64,000 nt of DNA from assembly GCA_018398575.1 (NCBI GenBank), contig JAGTXZ010000009.1, positions 868,001-932,000 of the forward strand, in the 5' to 3' direction. This stretch comes from Ampelomyces quisqualis. Its lineage: Eukaryota; Ascomycota; Dothideomycetes; Pleosporales; Phaeosphaeriaceae. The notes beneath the pieces are model-generated. The model did not search any database and was not told where the DNA came from. It worked only from the letters and a program-made list of their open reading frames with translations. Shown piece by piece: positions 44,849 through 56,207 of the stretch (positions within the stretch are counted from its first letter, which is position 1; each line of letters starts with the position of its first letter). The translations under genes and the position numbers were made by a program.

Positions 44849-45697
44849 CTAGTTCATGAACTCAATCGGCGGCCGCGATGTGCTGACAGTCTTGCCCTGC
44901 ACCTTTTGCGACTGGATCGGTCCCTCAACGCCCTCCATGGCATCGGCAGGTGTCAGGAACCCAGGAGTCTCGGTTGTGTCCTCGACCGCAATCGCCGGGA
45001 GGTTCAGTGAATCTCCATGGTCCTCCGGGTGATATACAATGGTAGTGCTGCCTGTCCGTTTCCGACCGACCGGGCTGAACTCTGAATCTGCAGGCGAAAG
45101 GGCGTCGTTGTGAGGATGTGCGTGCAGACGAGCTAGCGCTGCTGCGAGATCTTCCGGGTGCACAATCTTGTTTGGTGCATCTTCCTCCTTCATTTCCCAG
45201 CCCATGGGTGGTGAAGGCGGTGGCGAGATAAAGAATAGCCGATCTGATTTTGGCAGCGGGAGATGCTGGTCTGACGGGTTGAGAGGTGTGTTCATGCCGA
45301 AGTAGACGCGGACCCGGTAGCCCATGATCTGCGAGCCGTCGAGTGTTTGCCGGATTTGGATGGCAGATTCGACATCGAAGAAGGAGGTGACTATCCGGCG
45401 GAAAGACTTGAGCGGTGCCCAGGTGTGGATCTTAGCATGTTGGTTTATCGTTTCGCGGAGTTCTGTGAGGGTGGTAATGTGGAAGATTTCGGGGGCGAGG
45501 AGATTCTGAAGTCATGTTAGCAACGTTTTGCCAAGTCTGAGAAGCAAACATACTGTGATGATAAGAGTGTTTGAAGGAGGTGACGGCTCGACCAGAGGTG
45601 GCAGATCTGAAAGGTCGAGAGAAAGTGGCGATTTGCTTCCCGATGATGCTCTTGAGCGCAGTGCTGAGGGGGCCGTGGGCTGCATGGTAGCCAGCAT
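44849..45697 (-). CDS. Calcipressin (regulator of calcineurin, RCAN family)
   Basis: Binds and modulates the calcium-activated phosphatase calcineurin. Exons 45697-45554 and 45505-44849, joined at a phase-0 intron (GTATGT...CTTCAG); 266 residues from 45697, or 262 from the ATG at 45685. An RRM-like N-terminal domain spans the junction (NTLIIT then NLLAPEIFHITTLTELRETI) and includes FFDVESAIQIRQTLDG. The diagnostic LFFISPPPSPPMGWEMKEE, with the FLISPPxSPP calcineurin-binding motif, follows, then APNKIVHPEDLAAAL. The C-terminal part is acidic and contains HPEDHGDSLNLPAIAVEDT. All typical landmarks are present. Confidence 0.93.
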
Positions 45698-47044
45698 TTA
45701 TGTGTGCAAGCGGATGTTGACTTGTTAAGCTGTGTGTGTAAGTTGTTGCAGTTAGCGAAGAGCAAAGAGACAGTCCAGGTCTTATATCAAAGTTGACAGC
45801 GCTGCAGCGCGCCAGCTTCCGCAACCAGCGACCATCTCTGGGGCAGTGCACCGGCTTGCCAAGTCCAGACCCTCTGACGACCAACCGCGTGCAAGTCTTC
45901 TGTCTTTGCGTTCGCACCAACTTTGGCCACCTGGGCATTTGCACAGCCTGCCCTCATCACCTCGACGCACAGTGCATACAGGACATGTCGGACCGCAGCG
46001 GATGGCGCGCATACCTGAAGTCTGCGCTGACGAATGACCGCTGCCGTAATTCAGCCTCGCCGAAAATTCGTTGATAATTGTCCAGGAGCTTCCATGACGA
46101 TAGTGCCTCAGAACAACCGATTCGGCAATCACTGACGGCTTATCCATGTTAGATGTCGTACAGCATGACCCAATGCCGACTTGGGTCGTTGTCTCATCCA
46201 CCTGGGCACTATGCATCCTTTGAACTGCGGTACCATCTCTCCATAGTATTCCCTTGTTAATAACGGTATTTGTATACACCTCGCAGCGTTCTTGCAGCAC
46301 AGTTCGGGCGTCGTACGTCGTGAGATAGCCAAGGCCCAGCTCCAAGAGGCTTAAACCGCATCAGTATATCCGATATGTAACGTCCGCGGATGTATCAACA
46401 TGCTCTGGAACGCTACAAGCGTAGTATATCTACTTGGCCAGAAGATCACGGTACCGGGCGTGCTGCAAAGCTGAATGATGGCGATTGTGCCTTGTCTCGT
46501 GCGTGTCTCATTGTCTGCGTACCTTTGAGAGTATACCGTTGACCCGCAATGGCCACAGAAAAGGCTCAGGGGCCAGTGATTACAAGACGCTCACAAATAT
46601 AACGACTTGCGCCATGCGTTTGCAAGAGCCAGGAACGTTGACCCATGCGACGCGTGACTACTTCAAGATGCTAGCAGCGCGCACGATTGGGGGTTATCTC
46701 CACAGTGTGGCGTGAATGCAGCTCATGTTCTCCTTTTATCCGACATTACGCATCCACTTCCGTTCAACTCTGTCTTCAATCCGTTCCTGGTTGTTACATC
46801 GTGGAGAGAGGAGTGAGCGAGCAAGATGTGGCTGCTGTGGCTGTTGTGGCGCAGTCCTCACGCCGCTTTCGCCCTAGCCCCATCGGCGAGTCCATGAGCT
46901 CTCACCTCAAAGAACTTCCAGATGTCGATGCTTTGCACCTACGCCCGCCCACAACCCATCGCGATCGCCCTAGCATCTAGGTCATCCTAGCAAATCCACA
47001 CCCACACAGCCTGCGTGCCTGTGTGCCTCGACCACCGACACGCG
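45698..47044. other. 1.35-kb divergent intergenic region
   Basis: Lies between the calcipressin and Rpb3 starts. A 187-residue minus-strand open frame at 45782-46345 lacks any domain, signal or exon support. Nothing else recognised. Confidence 0.5.
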
Positions 47045-48167
47045 ATGGATTACGACCCAGAAGGCGGCGCAATCAACGTGCGCTTCCTGCAGGTACACCG
47101 CCCGCTTTGATGCTGCCACAAGAGCACGCGGTTCACGTACTAACACAGCTGCGTGCAGGCCGATAACCAGCGCGCCAACTTCATCGTCCAGAACTTCAAC
47201 CTCGAGACTGCAAACTCGCTGCGGCGGGTGATGCTCGCAGAGATCCCTACCTTGGCCATCGATGTCGTAGAAGTCCTCGACAACACTTCGGTGCTCGCCG
47301 ACGAGTTTGTGTGCCATCGCCTCGGTCTGATCCCACTCTCATCAAGAGGTGTTGAGGATCTCCTGTACTCGCGCGACTGTGACTGTGAGGGCTACTGCGA
47401 CAACTGCGCGGTCGTGCTCACGCTGAATGCGAAATGCACGGGCAGTGAGATCATGAAGGTCTTTGCGCGGGACCTCGTTATCGAAAGCAATAGGCCGAAC
47501 GATCAAGTGGGACGACCAGTGATTGTAGACTCTGAAGGCACAGGCAGCTGCATCGTGAAGCTACGGAGAGGACAGGCAATACACATGCGGTGCATCGCGA
47601 AGAAGGGTATCGCCAAGGAGCATGCGAAATGGGCACCTTCTGCGGCGATCGGCTTCGAATACGATCCAGCGAACAAGCTACACCACTTGGACTATTGGTT
47701 CGAAGAAGACCCAGAGAAGGAGTGGTATGTCTTGTATTCGCCTACTGCTGATTGCATCTTCCTAACATTCCTGTGACAGGCCCAAGGACGAAGATCGCAT
47801 CAATCTCGATGGCGGCCCCGCTAATCCCGACGAGCCCTTCAACTACGAGGCCGTCCCCACCCGCTTCTTCTACGACGTCGAAACAGTCGGTGGCCTGGAT
47901 CCCGATCAGATCGTCGTGCAAGGCATCGATACACTCCAACACAAGCTCGCAGGCATCATCCACGAACTGTCAGGAAGCAGCGGCGGCGCGGATGGCATGG
48001 ATCTGGGCGGCGCACAGAGCCCTACCATGAACGGTGCAGGCTATGGCGGTGTCGACGGGGGAGGCTACACCACGCCCGGCTACGGCGGGGCGAGTCAGTG
48101 GGGTGGTGCGGCGCAACAAGGCGGGACAACGCCATATGGGGCGACACCGTATGGACAGAGCTGGTAA
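47045..48167 (+). CDS. rpb3: RNA polymerase II subunit Rpb3
   Basis: Core subunit that dimerises with Rpb11 to nucleate Pol II assembly. Exons 47045-47092, 47159-47724, 47780-48167; 333 residues. The start MDYDPEGGAINVRFLQ precedes the first intron. ETANSLRRVMLAEIPTLAID is the alpha-like dimerisation motif. The zinc site is CDCEGYCDNC, with Cys at about 90, 92, 96 and 99. HMRCIAKKGIAKEHAKWAPSA is strongly conserved. After the last intron, PKDEDRINLDGGPANPDEPFNY leads into the C-terminal helix that packs on Rpb11. The final 60 residues are Gly/Tyr/Ser repeats (GYGG, TTPYGATPYGQSW), a low-complexity extension beyond the usual family end. Confidence 0.97.
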
Positions 48168-48595
48168 AAGGAAATGCTGGAAAAAAAGCTTTGGCTTGTA
48201 TAATATTGCATGGGCTGGCGTTCAAACAGGTGGAGGCGTCGAATTCTTTCAAAGCTGCCGGACAAAGCAGTACATGTCGAACGATTGAAAGACAGGATAA
48301 GCGTCAATATCGTTGCATATTTGGAAAACTGCGGGCCAGGAAGGTTGACAAGCTCAGATAGTTTTCATTCCAAAACTATCGCAGGTCTCATGTCTTGCCG
48401 TATTTGCCTCGATACCGTTTCGTCATGATCTACAATTACAGTGCATAGCAGCAACTCTCCTTCCATGATGCGTGAGCGGGGAATATATGTACACTTTTCA
48501 ACAAACGCCGTTGTCCTGGTCTCCGCGATCCAAGATGCTCATACTCGTACAGTCGAACCCGACATGCGCCAACACGACAGAAGAGAGTAGTTTTC
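48168..48595. terminator. Convergent 3' region between rpb3 and mitochondrial GrpE
   Basis: 428 bp between facing stop codons. No gene; both 3' ends must lie here. Confidence 0.45.
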
Positions 48596-49350
48596 TTATG
48601 CATTCTTCACCACGCCCACCTTGGCAGGCCTCAACACGCGTCCATTGAGCATAAACCCCTTCTGCTGCGTATGAAAGCAAGTCCCATCCTCCTTATCGGG
48701 CTGCGGCGCCTGGAACACGGCCTCATGCACATTCGGATTGAATTTCTCGGCCGACTCGCTGGGATCAAACCTTTCGAGGCCGTGTTTCTTCAGCGTGCTG
48801 ATGAGGATGGTGTCGGTCATTTTGATGCCGTCGTGCAGCGCGATCAGATCCGGGTTGCCGTCCGTGGGCTTGAGTTTCTCGGGCGCCACGGTGCCGAGCG
48901 CGCGGTCGAGGTTGTCGACGGATTCGACGAGATCGCGGGCGAAGCGCTGGATGGCAAAGTCTTTGGCGCCTTGGATTTCGCGCTTGGTGCGCTCTTGGAG
49001 GTTGCGGAAGTCGGCGACGGAGCGGAGGTATTTATCCTTGGAAATAGTCAATATGGTGTTTCGGGACCTGGTACAGCTTAATGTGATGGCGGCAGACGGA
49101 CCTTCAATTCGATAATTTCCTTGTCCTTCTTCTCAATGTCGGTCTTGAATTTTGCTGCCTCGTCGTTGGGTGCTTCCTCTTCCTTCTTCTCTGCTGCCTC
49201 GCCCTCCTTGGCTGCGGGGGCGTCTGAATACCATCGGGCGGCCGGTGCTGTGGCTGCTCGCGTGCTCACGAGCGGTTGTCCGAGGGGCGCAAAGGCGGGT
49301 GTGCGGCGAGATGCTTGCCGTGAGGCACGCAAAATTGTTCTTTGCAGCAT
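48596..49350 (-). CDS. mge1: Mitochondrial GrpE, nucleotide exchange factor for mtHsp70 (Mge1-like)
   Basis: Releases ADP from matrix Hsp70 during protein import and folding. Exons 49350-49102 and 49036-48596, phase-0 intron with donor GTCCGT; 229 residues. Residues 1-42 are a basic Ser/Arg/Ala presequence (LRASRQASRRTPAF...ARWYSD). An acidic linker and a long N-terminal helix follow, then the dimerising helix DKYLRSVADFRNLQERTKRE. The beta-wing GrpE signature is FNPNVHEAVFQAPQPDKEDGT...KGFMLNGRVLRPAKVGVV. The length fits the yeast protein (228). Confidence 0.96.
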
Positions 49351-49629
49351 TGGGGAAGATGAGGCGGGGGGGGAATGTGGCGTGAGAAGATCTGGCGGTT
49401 AGAGGGAAGGCGTTGGAGGGGCAAAGCGATGTTTAGCGTGGGCGATATGTGATGCGATGATGTAGAAGCTTCTCTTAGAAAAATTCGGACCTCTGTTCGG
49501 AGGTCCCGTGCAGCGGGCCGATCGAAAGGATCTTGTCTTGCCTCGGTCTTCGTCCCGATGTCTAACCTCCATTCGTGCTCCAGAATCCGGCATGAAGAGT
49601 CTCAAATATTTTCGATGCCATGAGGTGCG
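49351..49629. promoter_or_regulatory. Divergent promoter between mge1 and prpF-like genes
   Basis: 279 bp shared upstream region containing the complementary pair CGGACCTC / GAGGTCCG around 49488-49505 (GGACCTCTGTTCGGAGGTCC), an imperfect 8-bp-arm hairpin that could be an operator-like dyad. No factor is identified. Confidence 0.35.
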
Positions 49630-51018
49630 ATGCGTCCTTTGTTGTTTTCCGCTCTCCGGGCGTGTTCACGGGCTGCTCGCTCTGTCCACACCAACACAAT
49701 GACCCATGAACCGATTCAGAAGCCTATTGAAGCGGCATATTATCGAGGAGGAACATCGCGAGCTGTTATGATACAGCCCAAACATCTTCCCCCAGAGCGA
49801 TTGAAATGGCCAAATATCTTCCGTCAGATAATGGGCAGTGGTGATCCGTACGGACGGCAACTTGACGGCATGGGCGCCGGCATCTCGAGTCTGAGCAAGA
49901 TATGCCTAGTAGAGCCGCATGCTAAGCGTGTTGTAAACGTGGACGGAAATCAGGAAGAGCTAGATATTGATTACACATTCGTGGGGCTAGGCATTGAGAA
50001 CGAGGAAGTCGATGTAGCAGGAAATTGCGGAAACATGAGCTCAGCAATTGGTCCTTTTGCGTACAACGCCGGCTTGCTTTCAAAGCACATATACGCACAA
50101 GGTGATAAAGAAGTAACAGTTCAGATACGAAACACAAACACCGGGAAGTTCATTGCATCTACCTTCACAGTCGCGGGCGGACAAGCAGCAGTCGCAGGAG
50201 ACTATTCTATCGACGGCGTGACCGGATCAGGCTCCAAGATCAAGCTAGACTTCAAGCGCCCGTATGGTAGTAAGACGGGTAAACTTCTCCCAACTGGGGA
50301 AGTAGTCGACCAGATTGCAGGCTATGAAGTGTCCTGCGTTGACGGCGCCAACCCAGCAATTTTCATCCGAGCAGAAGACATCGGTGTAAACGGCACCATC
50401 TTACCAAACGACTTCAACAAGCTGCCCGAGAAACTCGATCTACTCGACCGTATCCGAAAAGCCGCAGCGGTAGCCATGGGCATCACGCGCACTGGAGATG
50501 CAACCCCACGCACGGTACCGAAAATAGGACTTGTGTCTAATTCATCGAGGCACGCTGTACTTTCCGACCAAATACTTGAAGCTGCACAAACAGATGTTGT
50601 AGTGCGCTTCATATCACATGGACAGCCACATCGCGCGATCCCACTCACTGCGGCTTTGACTACGGCTGTAGCAGCTCGCATACCTGGTTCCGTGGTCGAA
50701 AGATTTTTGTCACACACTCCTGTTATGCAGGATGTGATCACAATTGGTCATGCGAGCGGGCGGTTGCAAGTCAATGCTACCATGGATGAGAAAGATAAGT
50801 TGGTTCCGCTGAGTGCGACAGTCTATCGAACTTCGAAAAGGTTATTTGAAGGAAACACGTATTGGACAGATACTGGGCATGATGGCCTTGATGATGCGAC
50901 TAATTACGGCGTCGGAGGGAAGCATTCCCTAGGTTTGGCTTTTGTTCTTGAAAGTTGTGGGCTGAGCAGCAAACATTTGTTCGGAGCCGATATGGAACAT
51001 AAGGAAAGAGAATCATAA
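49630..51018 (+). CDS. PrpF-family protein (2-methylaconitate isomerase-like)
   Basis: Intronless, 462 residues. PrpF proteins have the diaminopimelate-epimerase fold and isomerise methylaconitate or related tricarboxylates; in bacteria this serves the 2-methylcitrate route of propionate breakdown. The first 23 residues (MRPLLFSALRACSRAARSVH) look like a mitochondrial presequence; a second ATG follows at residue 24 (MTHEPIQ). Family motifs: AAYYRGGTSRAVMI, DPYGRQLDGMGAGISSLSK, VAGNCGNMSSAIGPFAY (with the catalytic Cys), and MGITRTGDATPRTVPKIGLV. The exact substrate in fungi is not established, and no methylcitrate-cycle neighbour is present. Confidence 0.9.
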   Translation: MRPLLFSALRACSRAARSVHTNTMTHEPIQKPIEAAYYRGGTSRAVMIQPKHLPPERLKWPNIFRQIMGSGDPYGRQLDGMGAGISSLSKICLVEPHAKRVVNVDGNQEELDIDYTFVGLGIENEEVDVAGNCGNMSSAIGPFAYNAGLLSKHIYAQGDKEVTVQIRNTNTGKFIASTFTVAGGQAAVAGDYSIDGVTGSGSKIKLDFKRPYGSKTGKLLPTGEVVDQIAGYEVSCVDGANPAIFIRAEDIGVNGTILPNDFNKLPEKLDLLDRIRKAAAVAMGITRTGDATPRTVPKIGLVSNSSRHAVLSDQILEAAQTDVVVRFISHGQPHRAIPLTAALTTAVAARIPGSVVERFLSHTPVMQDVITIGHASGRLQVNATMDEKDKLVPLSATVYRTSKRLFEGNTYWTDTGHDGLDDATNYGVGGKHSLGLAFVLESCGLSSKHLFGADMEHKERES

Positions 51019-54000
51019 CTTCACGAGAGAACGCTGTGTACGGTACAAGGAGGTACCCCGCCCGAACGAAGATCTCGATCATGGAGATTCTTCAAAGGCG
51101 CGTTTGTTGATGATCATTATCGGATCATGTGTAAGAGTAGTACTCACAGCTCCACACTTGGACTTCATGAACATGGTCGATAGGTGTCGCAGACTTCAAA
51201 GCACACTACAGCCTGCACTGCACTACTACAGTTTACATCTTGGAAGCTAGAAGACTATTTTAATCTTTGAGCCGACTCCAAATACTGCTAATCCACTTAA
51301 CTTGCCTTGGGATACATGTCGACACCATGACTTCACTATATGTTTCGTGCGGCACTGACGTCCATCTCCATGAAGCTTTGGAGACGAAGCAACGAGACGT
51401 TCACTTTGTAGTCACATCAGTGACAAAGCCAAAATCTCTGCTTCAATAAATGTATATGTGAAGGTAACTTGCCCTCTCTAAGCAAAAGTGGCCTGCAATT
51501 ACTCTCTCCACATACACTCGGTGATTGGAAATCCACCATGTCTTGACTGCAAATCTTTGAGAATTCACACCTCCCAAGTATCAAGGATCGCATCACATAC
51601 CTTCCCAACACACAAGCACGAACTTACCTTTTGCTCACACACACTTTAATACAGTATGTTTTCGACGCGGTCCACGCGAAATCTTCAAAACCCACACCGT
51701 TCGTTGCGTTCAAACATCTTCCCTACACAGATATACAATACCACACCGCCACACACCCTCAGACCTCGAAGAAACAATATACCATATCCACAACATCCTT
51801 ACCATCACCCCCCCTCCCACCATACCTCCCCACACTACATTCCAAAACACAGCAGTACCACGAAACAAGAAATACACCCTCTTCCACCCTTGTAACGCAC
51901 CGCAACACAACGCTCCTTCATACAAACAGCCCCACAGACGGATTTCTCTTCTCGACGACGTCGCGCACTGCACCGGACTAGACTGTGCGACATATCGTCT
52001 CAACCACGTGTGTGAAGGGGAAATAGGGAAGTAGTGGGATTGGACTATGCCATAAGACTGACCTCCGCATGGGCAAGGAAGTTTGGATTTCATAGTGTGG
52101 TTTTGTCGTTGAGTGCGATGGCGGGGGATGGTGGGGGAATATATGAGAGAGCGAAGGATTTTGGACGTCTTGTCGGGGCGAATAGGGCAGGTTAGACTTT
52201 GGGATAGGGGGAAGGGGGCGAGGATAGATGGTATGGTTTGTCTGACTGTGTTGGTTGAGGATGTGGAGGGTGAGGAGAACAGGATAAGGGGAAAGGTTGG
52301 TTGATGGTGGAGTTGCGGAGGATGGACATGGACATGGTGAGTGTGGGGAAAAGGTTGGTTGGGAAAAGATTGTTTGAACATGAGCATGGGTTGGGAGGTC
52401 TTTGATCAGAGACGTTGGTGATGTGCGCTCCACTCGAAAGGAGTAGTATATCGTCTCTCGACGACGACGCATGTCCTCGTCACAGCTAGAACCTGCCATT
52501 TCTTACTGCACCGCACAAGTTACTCAGACATTCCACCCACTTCGCTACACCTCCCAACACCTCGTCCGTGGAAATCAAGTACTTGCATCCCAGACCTTTA
52601 CGCCGCTCAACACGCCGCTCAACACCTCGCACCACCTTCCTGCCCCACACCCCAGCTACTCCTCAACACCACGGTTACCAATGTCCGACCCGCCCTTGAC
52701 GCAATCCAACACCGTCACGAGCCCTCACGCAATCGCACCGACTCCGGCCCGCAACTCTGAACCCCATTCCGGCACGCACGCCACTATGCGCGACATACAT
52801 TCCACGCATGATGCATGCACGCACAGCCCCCTCCCTGGATCTCGCATGGCTCGGTCCTTTTCTCTCGCTCATCCTGTTCACCGGAGATAGTCCATGCGCA
52901 TCACAATGTTTACCCAGGTACTCACCACAGCGTGGATAGTAGTGGGGCCCGAAGCTATGCAGGAGTAACGGACGGATTACAAGCATGATACTCAGAGCAC
53001 AGAGGGCCGAATAGATACGAGGACTCGGAATGGTATGCGTACAGCGTCTTTACACATCCGCCGAGACGACGGGGATGATACGCAGTCGGTTTTTTATTAT
53101 TAACTTGAATACAGCTTAGTTGTGTCTTGTATATTGAATCAGAACAGGGATTTTGCCGCACACGAGTGTCTGTGCATGTGGTGTCTTACAGGCCTCATCA
53201 TGTGTACTGTGATCGTCGATCGATCGTGATCTTCAGGTATCTACAACGACAACACGACACTGTTGATATAGCTCACAAGCGCTTACAAACCTTCTTGATA
53301 TGTGAGGTCGCCTAACAAACTGGTCCTAGCTGTGCTATACCGTGTTGGGGTAGATAGTTAGATCGCGGGGGATCTAGAGGGTCGGGTGAGATGGCCGGAA
53401 TGTTCTTCCGGAGGAGTAAATCGCTAGCGGTAACAGACAGGGAGTCAGGTGGTTTAGTCTGTGGGCTAGAGTCTTAGGATAACAAGTAGTTTGATAGTTA
53501 GTTCGATGGGGGATATTAGTCGGTGAGGTGGTTATGATGATTCGATCAGCATACTCATTTGAACGCGTCGCGGTGTAACGTCGTGCAGAGCTTTGCGGAC
53601 ACAAACACGAAACAGAATGCAAGATGTTTAGATAGATGTAGTGATGTACATGGTGCGTCCGTCCCTACAGTTAGTGTGCTGTAGATCCGGGAATAGATAC
53701 TCCGTAGGCACGTGTGTTAAGACACCAAAAGGCTTCTTCGAAGCTTGTTGCTCCGACTGGAATCAAGACTTTGCTCGAAGCGAAGCGTGCTAGAGATAGT
53801 ACGACATTGTGTGTCGCGCTCGATCATGCTGTTTTCCGCACCATGCATTGGAGAGAGGGTCATCATCAAACAAGAGCCGGGCGATCGGGAAGCAGATGAT
53901 GTGATGAGATTTCCGCCGGACCCTGTTTGGATCTTTGCACATGTGGAAGATAATGGACTGAAAATAGGTGGGGCTCACGATGAGGAGGATTAGTCATGAG

Positions 54001-54797
54001 TAAACTGAATAGTGCAGACCTGGAAGCGACCGCAGCGTGCGGCGTGTGAGTTTCGGAGCTGCTCTCCTGCGGAAATCCTGGGGAGTGATGATGAACGTAC
54101 GAATAGGTGCGGTGGGAGACGCTATGACCATTACTCATGTGATGATCTTCACTGCCCGTTTGCAGATCTCCGGACGTTTGATCTCATGTGTAGCTGGAGA
54201 GAGCTGAACCATTTCAGGACATCGGCAGACGTCGTGCACTGTTCACTGGAGCCAGTGATGAGCCCGAGTCCAGTAAAGGCTGAGTCCAGTAAAGGCATAG
54301 TGTGATGATCTCCACGTTACGCAGCGATGCAGGAACGTGCAATGTTGCAACTCATCTCTCAACTCGGAGTTTATCGTATCTAAGCCGAGGACAGAATAAA
54401 GTTTGCCGGATGCGCCCAAAGTCATGTAGCTAATAGTTAGTGCGCGCTGCAGGTCATCTTCGGTGCCGCAAGACACACGTGGCTCAGTAGTGCGCTCGAG
54501 CATATGAGATAAACGTTGACAACGGATTCCGTAAAAGCTTGGCGAAAGGTTGTATTTCGGACAAGCGAAGTCCACTAATGCAGGTTTCATGTGGCCACGT
54601 GGTAGTGCAGCAGTGCTCACTACGCCGTGAACGTAGCTCTGAACTAGCACGTAGTTCCAAGTCATCTTCGATCTCGTGAAGATGGGAAGAAAGGAAGGGT
54701 TGCAGATGTTAAATTTACCCCTCCACTCCAAAACGCCGGTGTGCAATCAAGCAAATCGACAGTAAAGAAATCCCTCATTTGACAGCGGAAAAATCCC
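51019..54797. other. 3.8-kb gene-free stretch with strand-composition switches
   Basis: No frame has domain or splice support. At about 51630-51980 the plus strand is nearly G-free and C/A-rich; at about 52060-52400 it is G-rich and C-poor; at about 52500-52860 it is C-rich again. Open frames in these blocks (for example 52471-52890 plus, 51978-52499 minus) are compositional. One TACTCCGTA lies at 53698-53706, and a 15-bp direct repeat (GAGTCCAGTAAAGGC, 54266 and 54282) near the end. A 167-residue minus-strand frame at 54243-54746 is not convincing. Confidence 0.5.
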
Positions 54798-56207
54798 TCA
54801 ATCGAGAGGAGCATGTTTGAAGAGGAACGATACACTTTCGCCATTGTGCGTCCTCCTGCAAGCTTCGGCGAGCTATCTATGATCAGCACAGGTTTTGATA
54901 CAGAATAGCGGCTTGCTTACAGTAGGACTAATATCGATGGTCTCAATGCGATCACAGAGCTCTTTCTTGTCCTCGTGAGGCACGGTGTTAGTCACGACGA
55001 TCTTCTTGAGCTTGCTGCCATTCAGCGCTTCGATGGCGTTCCCACTCAGGATGCCGTGCGTGACAATGGCGAGCACATCCTTTGCGCCTTCTGCAATTAG
55101 CACATCTGCAGCCTTCACAAGCGTGCCGCAAGTGTCAGCCATGTCGTCGACCAGGATGGCGGTCTTGCCCTTGACATCTCCGACTAGAACCATTCTTGAA
55201 ACCTCGTTGGGCCGGGTGCGCTCTTTGTGTATGAGCGCAAAACCCAAATTCAAGCCATCGGCAATAGACGTTGCTCTACACATGTATCAGTGTCAAATGT
55301 TTCATAGAACGCAAAGGAGCGGAGAGCAGCTCCGACGCTTGTAAGCCTGACTAATGCATCGAGAGCAGAACAAAACCCGAGGAACAATATCAAGGAGATA
55401 AACCTCGTACCTCTTAGCGCCTCCAGCATCAGGACTGACGATAACGCAATCCTTGACATCAAGATTTTCGCGGATCCAGCGCAGCGTACTCGGCTCAGCG
55501 TAGAGATTGTCTACGGGGACATTGAAGAAGCCTTGTATTTGGCTGGCGTGGAGGTCCATTGTGATCACGTGGTTACATCCCGCGACTTGAAGCATATTGG
55601 CCATGAGCTTAGCAGTGATAGGTGCCCGGGATTTGTCCTTCTTGTCTTGACGGGCGTATGGGAAATTTGGAATCACTGCAGTTATTCGGCGCGCAGAGGC
55701 GGTCTTGCAGGCATTGATCATGATCAGAAGTTCCATGAGAGCATCGTTGATATCGCCCGGCGGAGTCGACTGCAGGATGAAGACTGCACAGTGGTAAGTC
55801 ATCTCTAGTCCTGGCTTTCAAGTAAATTCTGAAGCATACCATCTTCGTCTCGGACAGACTCGCCGATGGTGACGGAGGTCTCCTGGTTGGAGTACTGTAG
55901 CACCAGTATTTTGGTGAGTTCTATTCCAAGCCTATGGATGATTAGTGAGGTCATATGTCCCGGCCAACCAAACCCTTGAACTTGTCCACATGAGGCCAAG
56001 TGATGCAATGTACGCATAAGAGTACTAGAGCGTGCATATGTGTATGGAGTAGTAATATAACTCGAACAGATTTCCCGTTGCGCTACCGCCAAATTGCAGG
56101 CCCAAGTCAAAGAAATCGTGAAGACGCGGGGCATACCTGTCAGCTACAAGACTAGCAAGTTCCGGATAACTGTTGCCGGTGAGCAACTTGATGCTGTTGG
56201 TTGCCAT
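54798..56207 (-). CDS. Ribose-phosphate pyrophosphokinase (PRPP synthetase)
   Basis: Makes 5-phosphoribosyl-1-pyrophosphate from ribose 5-phosphate and ATP for nucleotide, His and Trp synthesis. Five exons by frame: 56207-56137, 55931-55840, 55783-55411, 55275-54921, 54872-54798; 321 residues, the classic short PRS length. Start MATNSIKLLTGNSYPELA. Key parts: SVRDEDVFILQSTPPGDIND; ARQDKKDKSRAPITAKL (flexible catalytic loop); ITMDLHASQIQGFF (divalent cation/ATP site); IVSPDAGGAKRATSIAD; and the PRPP loop VDDMADTCGTL. The end is LAEACRRTHNGESVSFLF. The short form without large insertions resembles Prs2/3/4-type rather than Prs1/Prs5. The first intron is 205 nt and carries a TATGGAGTA motif. Confidence 0.96.

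Noticed and set aside
45782..46345. 187-residue minus-strand open frame upstream of calcipressin
   Set aside because: No domain, signal peptide or splice-supported neighbour; composition looks random, and it lies in the 5' region of another gene.
51978..52499. 173-residue minus-strand Pro/Ser/His-rich frame
   Set aside because: Explained by the G-rich composition of the plus strand; no start context or conserved motif.
54243..54746. 167-residue minus-strand open frame before PRPP synthetase
   Set aside because: No recognisable domain and no exon structure; length is attainable by chance at this base composition.
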